Of a stretch of DNA of 6,401 nt, positions 5,314 through 6,401 are shown piece by piece. Every line of letters begins with the position of its first letter. Positions within the stretch are counted from its first letter, which is position 1. The DNA is taken from positions 1-6,401 of the forward strand of contig CAKPER010000059.1 in the NCBI GenBank assembly GCA_934149245.1, read 5' to 3'. The notes under the pieces are model-generated. The model was not told where the DNA came from. It saw only the letters and a list, made by a program, of their open reading frames with translations, and ran no database searches. The position numbers were made by a program, and so were the translations under genes. Source of the stretch: an uncultured Bacilli bacterium. Its GTDB lineage: Bacteria > Bacillota_I > Bacilli_A > RF39 > UBA660.

Positions 5314-6401
5314 ATGAAAAAAATTTTAAAATTAATTTTTTTAATTAGCATATTTTCATTAGCACTAGTGGGATGTGGAGTAAAAAGTGCTGATAATGTT
5401 ATTGATAAAATAGCAAAAAAGCAAAAAAATAGCACTAGTTACTATGTTAAAGGAACGATGGAAATTGTTAATAATGAAGATACTTATAAATATAATGTAG
5501 AAGTATCATATAAGCAAAAAGATTATTATAAAGTAGAATTAGTAAATACTTTAAATAATCATGAACAAGTAATTTTAAGAAATGATGATGGTGTTTATGT
5601 AGTAACACCGTCGTTAAATAAAAGTTTTAAGTTTCAAAGTGATTGGCCATATAATAATTCCCAAATATATCTATTAGGTTCTATAATTGAGGACTTAACA
5701 GAAGATGAGGATAGAATTTTTAAAACTAAAAATGATGGTTACTATTTTCAATCCTCTGTAGATTATCCAAATAATAAATCTTTAGTAAAACAAAATGTTT
5801 ATGTAGATAAAGATTATAAGATAACTAAAGTAGAAGTTACTAATAAAGAAGGAAAAGTTCAAATAACAATGAATTTTGATAAAGTAATTTATAATAAAAA
5901 GTATGCTAGTGATTATTTTGAATTATCTAAATTAATAAATGTTAAGGAAGAAAATAATAATAGTAGTACTAATAAATCTAATAGTGATAAGACGACAACT
6001 CAAAATCAAGATCAAAATAGAACTACTGATGAGAAAAATAATAGTACAGGTAATAATGTAACTAATAATAATGCTAATAGTAATACAAATAACAATACAA
6101 ATAATAATACATCTAGTAATAATACAACTACAAATAATAATACAACTACAAATAATAATCATACAACAAATGATAAAGCAAAGTCTAGTGAACAATCGCA
6201 AACAGAAAACAATCAAAAAACAGAATCATCCTTTAAAGAAAGTAAGAGTAATACTAAAACAAAAACTAAAAAAGCGGCTACAATAGATGATGTTATTTAT
6301 CCAATGTACTTGCCAACTAATACTACTTTAGCAAATAAAGAAGTAATAAATACTAAAGATGGTCAGAGATTAATTTTAACTTTTGAAGGAGATAATCCAT
6401 T
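5314..6401 (+). CDS. ydcC: YdcC-like sporulation lipoprotein with long Asn/Thr-rich linker (partial, 3' end outside window)
   Basis: This is a membrane-anchored lipoprotein on the outer face of the cytoplasmic membrane. It is related to B. subtilis YdcC, a sigma-E-controlled mother-cell protein of LolA-like fold; clostridial GerS-type germination lipoproteins share this fold. There are 362 complete codons in the window. Residues 1-21 form a signal peptide (MKKILK, hydrophobic core, lipobox LVGC with Cys21). Residues about 22-205 are the LolA-like domain, with the most telling block around residues 90-125: ILRNDDGVYVVTPSLNKSFK and then FQSDWPYNNSQIYLL. Residues 214-320 are a low-complexity linker. 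From about 324 a second conserved part begins (DDVIYPMYLPTNT, then DGQRLILTFEGDNP) and is cut by the window end; in the family this C-terminal part follows the first domain without such a linker, as far as I recall. The ATG has GAGGTGA just upstream. The precise role (cortex, coat or lipid-related) is unknown. Confidence 0.78.
   Translation, partial: MKKILKLIFLISIFSLALVGCGVKSADNVIDKIAKKQKNSTSYYVKGTMEIVNNEDTYKYNVEVSYKQKDYYKVELVNTLNNHEQVILRNDDGVYVVTPSLNKSFKFQSDWPYNNSQIYLLGSIIEDLTEDEDRIFKTKNDGYYFQSSVDYPNNKSLVKQNVYVDKDYKITKVEVTNKEGKVQITMNFDKVIYNKKYASDYFELSKLINVKEENNNSSTNKSNSDKTTTQNQDQNRTTDEKNNSTGNNVTNNNANSNTNNNTNNNTSSNNTTTNNNTTTNNNHTTNDKAKSSEQSQTENNQKTESSFKESKSNTKTKTKKAATIDDVIYPMYLPTNTTLANKEVINTKDGQRLILTFEGDNP
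5953..6273 (+). other. Region encoding the Asn/Thr-rich low-complexity linker of the YdcC-like protein
   Basis: Residues 214-320 contain, by hand count, 34 Asn and 24 Thr in 107 residues, with Ser, Gln and Lys making up most of the rest. There is only one aromatic residue (Phe307). The central part is nearly all N and T in blocks of two to three. From about residue 288 the linker changes to a Ser/Gln/Lys/Glu mix and ends in a basic run (TKTKTKK). The composition indicates a disordered, hydrophilic spacer separating two folded parts outside the membrane. The frame stays open throughout, and codons AAT and ACA/ACT dominate. Confidence 0.85.
6124..6159 (+). repeat. Perfect 18-bp tandem duplication within the linker
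   Basis: ACAACTACAAATAATAAT occurs twice in direct succession (6124-6141 and 6142-6159), encoding TTTNNN twice. Looser AAT/ACA repeats occupy about 6061-6123 upstream. The unit length is a multiple of three, so slippage would change linker length without breaking the frame. Confidence 0.85.

Noticed and set aside
5232..5435. Minus-strand open frame across the divergent gap and the signal-peptide region of the YdcC-like gene
   Set aside because: It is antisense to a clear lipoprotein signal peptide and covers the promoter region of that gene. Its hydrophobic product follows from the reversed coding bias.
5932..6286. Isoleucine/cysteine-rich (minus strand) and isoleucine/glutamine-rich (plus strand, other frame) open frames
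   Set aside because: Both are alternative readings of the AAT/ACA repeat field that encodes the Asn/Thr linker in the real frame. The repetitive products have no protein-like variety.

Overview
The window is strongly AT-rich (by eye well under one third G+C, not computed). Its genes start behind Shine-Dalgarno sequences of the AGGAGG/AGGTGA type, and it encodes two lipoproteins with Gram-positive-style lipoboxes. It also carries two proteins of endospore-former families, Cse60 and YdcC. Every tryptophan I read is TGG and TGA serves as a stop, so there is no sign of the Mycoplasma code. All this suggests a low-GC, endospore-forming (or formerly spore-forming) Firmicute, perhaps a gut Bacilli/Erysipelotrichia-like lineage. 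The exact taxon cannot be told from this sequence.

Layout. Bases 1-153 are the 3' end of a membrane-protein gene, closed by a hairpin terminator at 207-237. A good sigma-A promoter with an extended -10 (352-380) then starts what looks like a clean four-gene transcription unit. It comprises a dNMP-kinase-like P-loop protein (405-965), an archaeal UPF0200-like P-loop kinase (970-1512), alanyl-tRNA synthetase alaS (1527-4223) and a small lipoprotein of unknown function (4297-4773). It ends at an intrinsic terminator (4751-4789) whose stem is built into the last codons of the lipoprotein gene. A weak extra promoter may lie before the lipoprotein.

The second half looks sporulation-linked. A 56-residue Cse60 homologue with a GTG start (4814-4984) faces a convergent DUF378 two-helix membrane protein on the minus strand (5015-5212), which has its own minus-strand terminator. 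The divergent gap 5213-5313 holds an inverted repeat and a candidate promoter. It leads into a YdcC-like (LolA-fold, sporulation-associated) lipoprotein that runs off the window end. That protein carries an unusual Asn/Thr-rich linker of about 107 residues.

How the genes fit together. alaS is the housekeeping core: it charges and proofreads tRNA-Ala. The two small kinases upstream are tightly spaced with it and probably act on nucleotides or related phosphoryl acceptors, but their substrates cannot be read from sequence. Cse60 and YdcC point to the mother-cell sporulation programme. I see no phage, CRISPR, IS element or RNA gene. I did not find a clearly new biological system; the most unusual items are the kinase pair joined to alaS and the linker in the YdcC-like protein.
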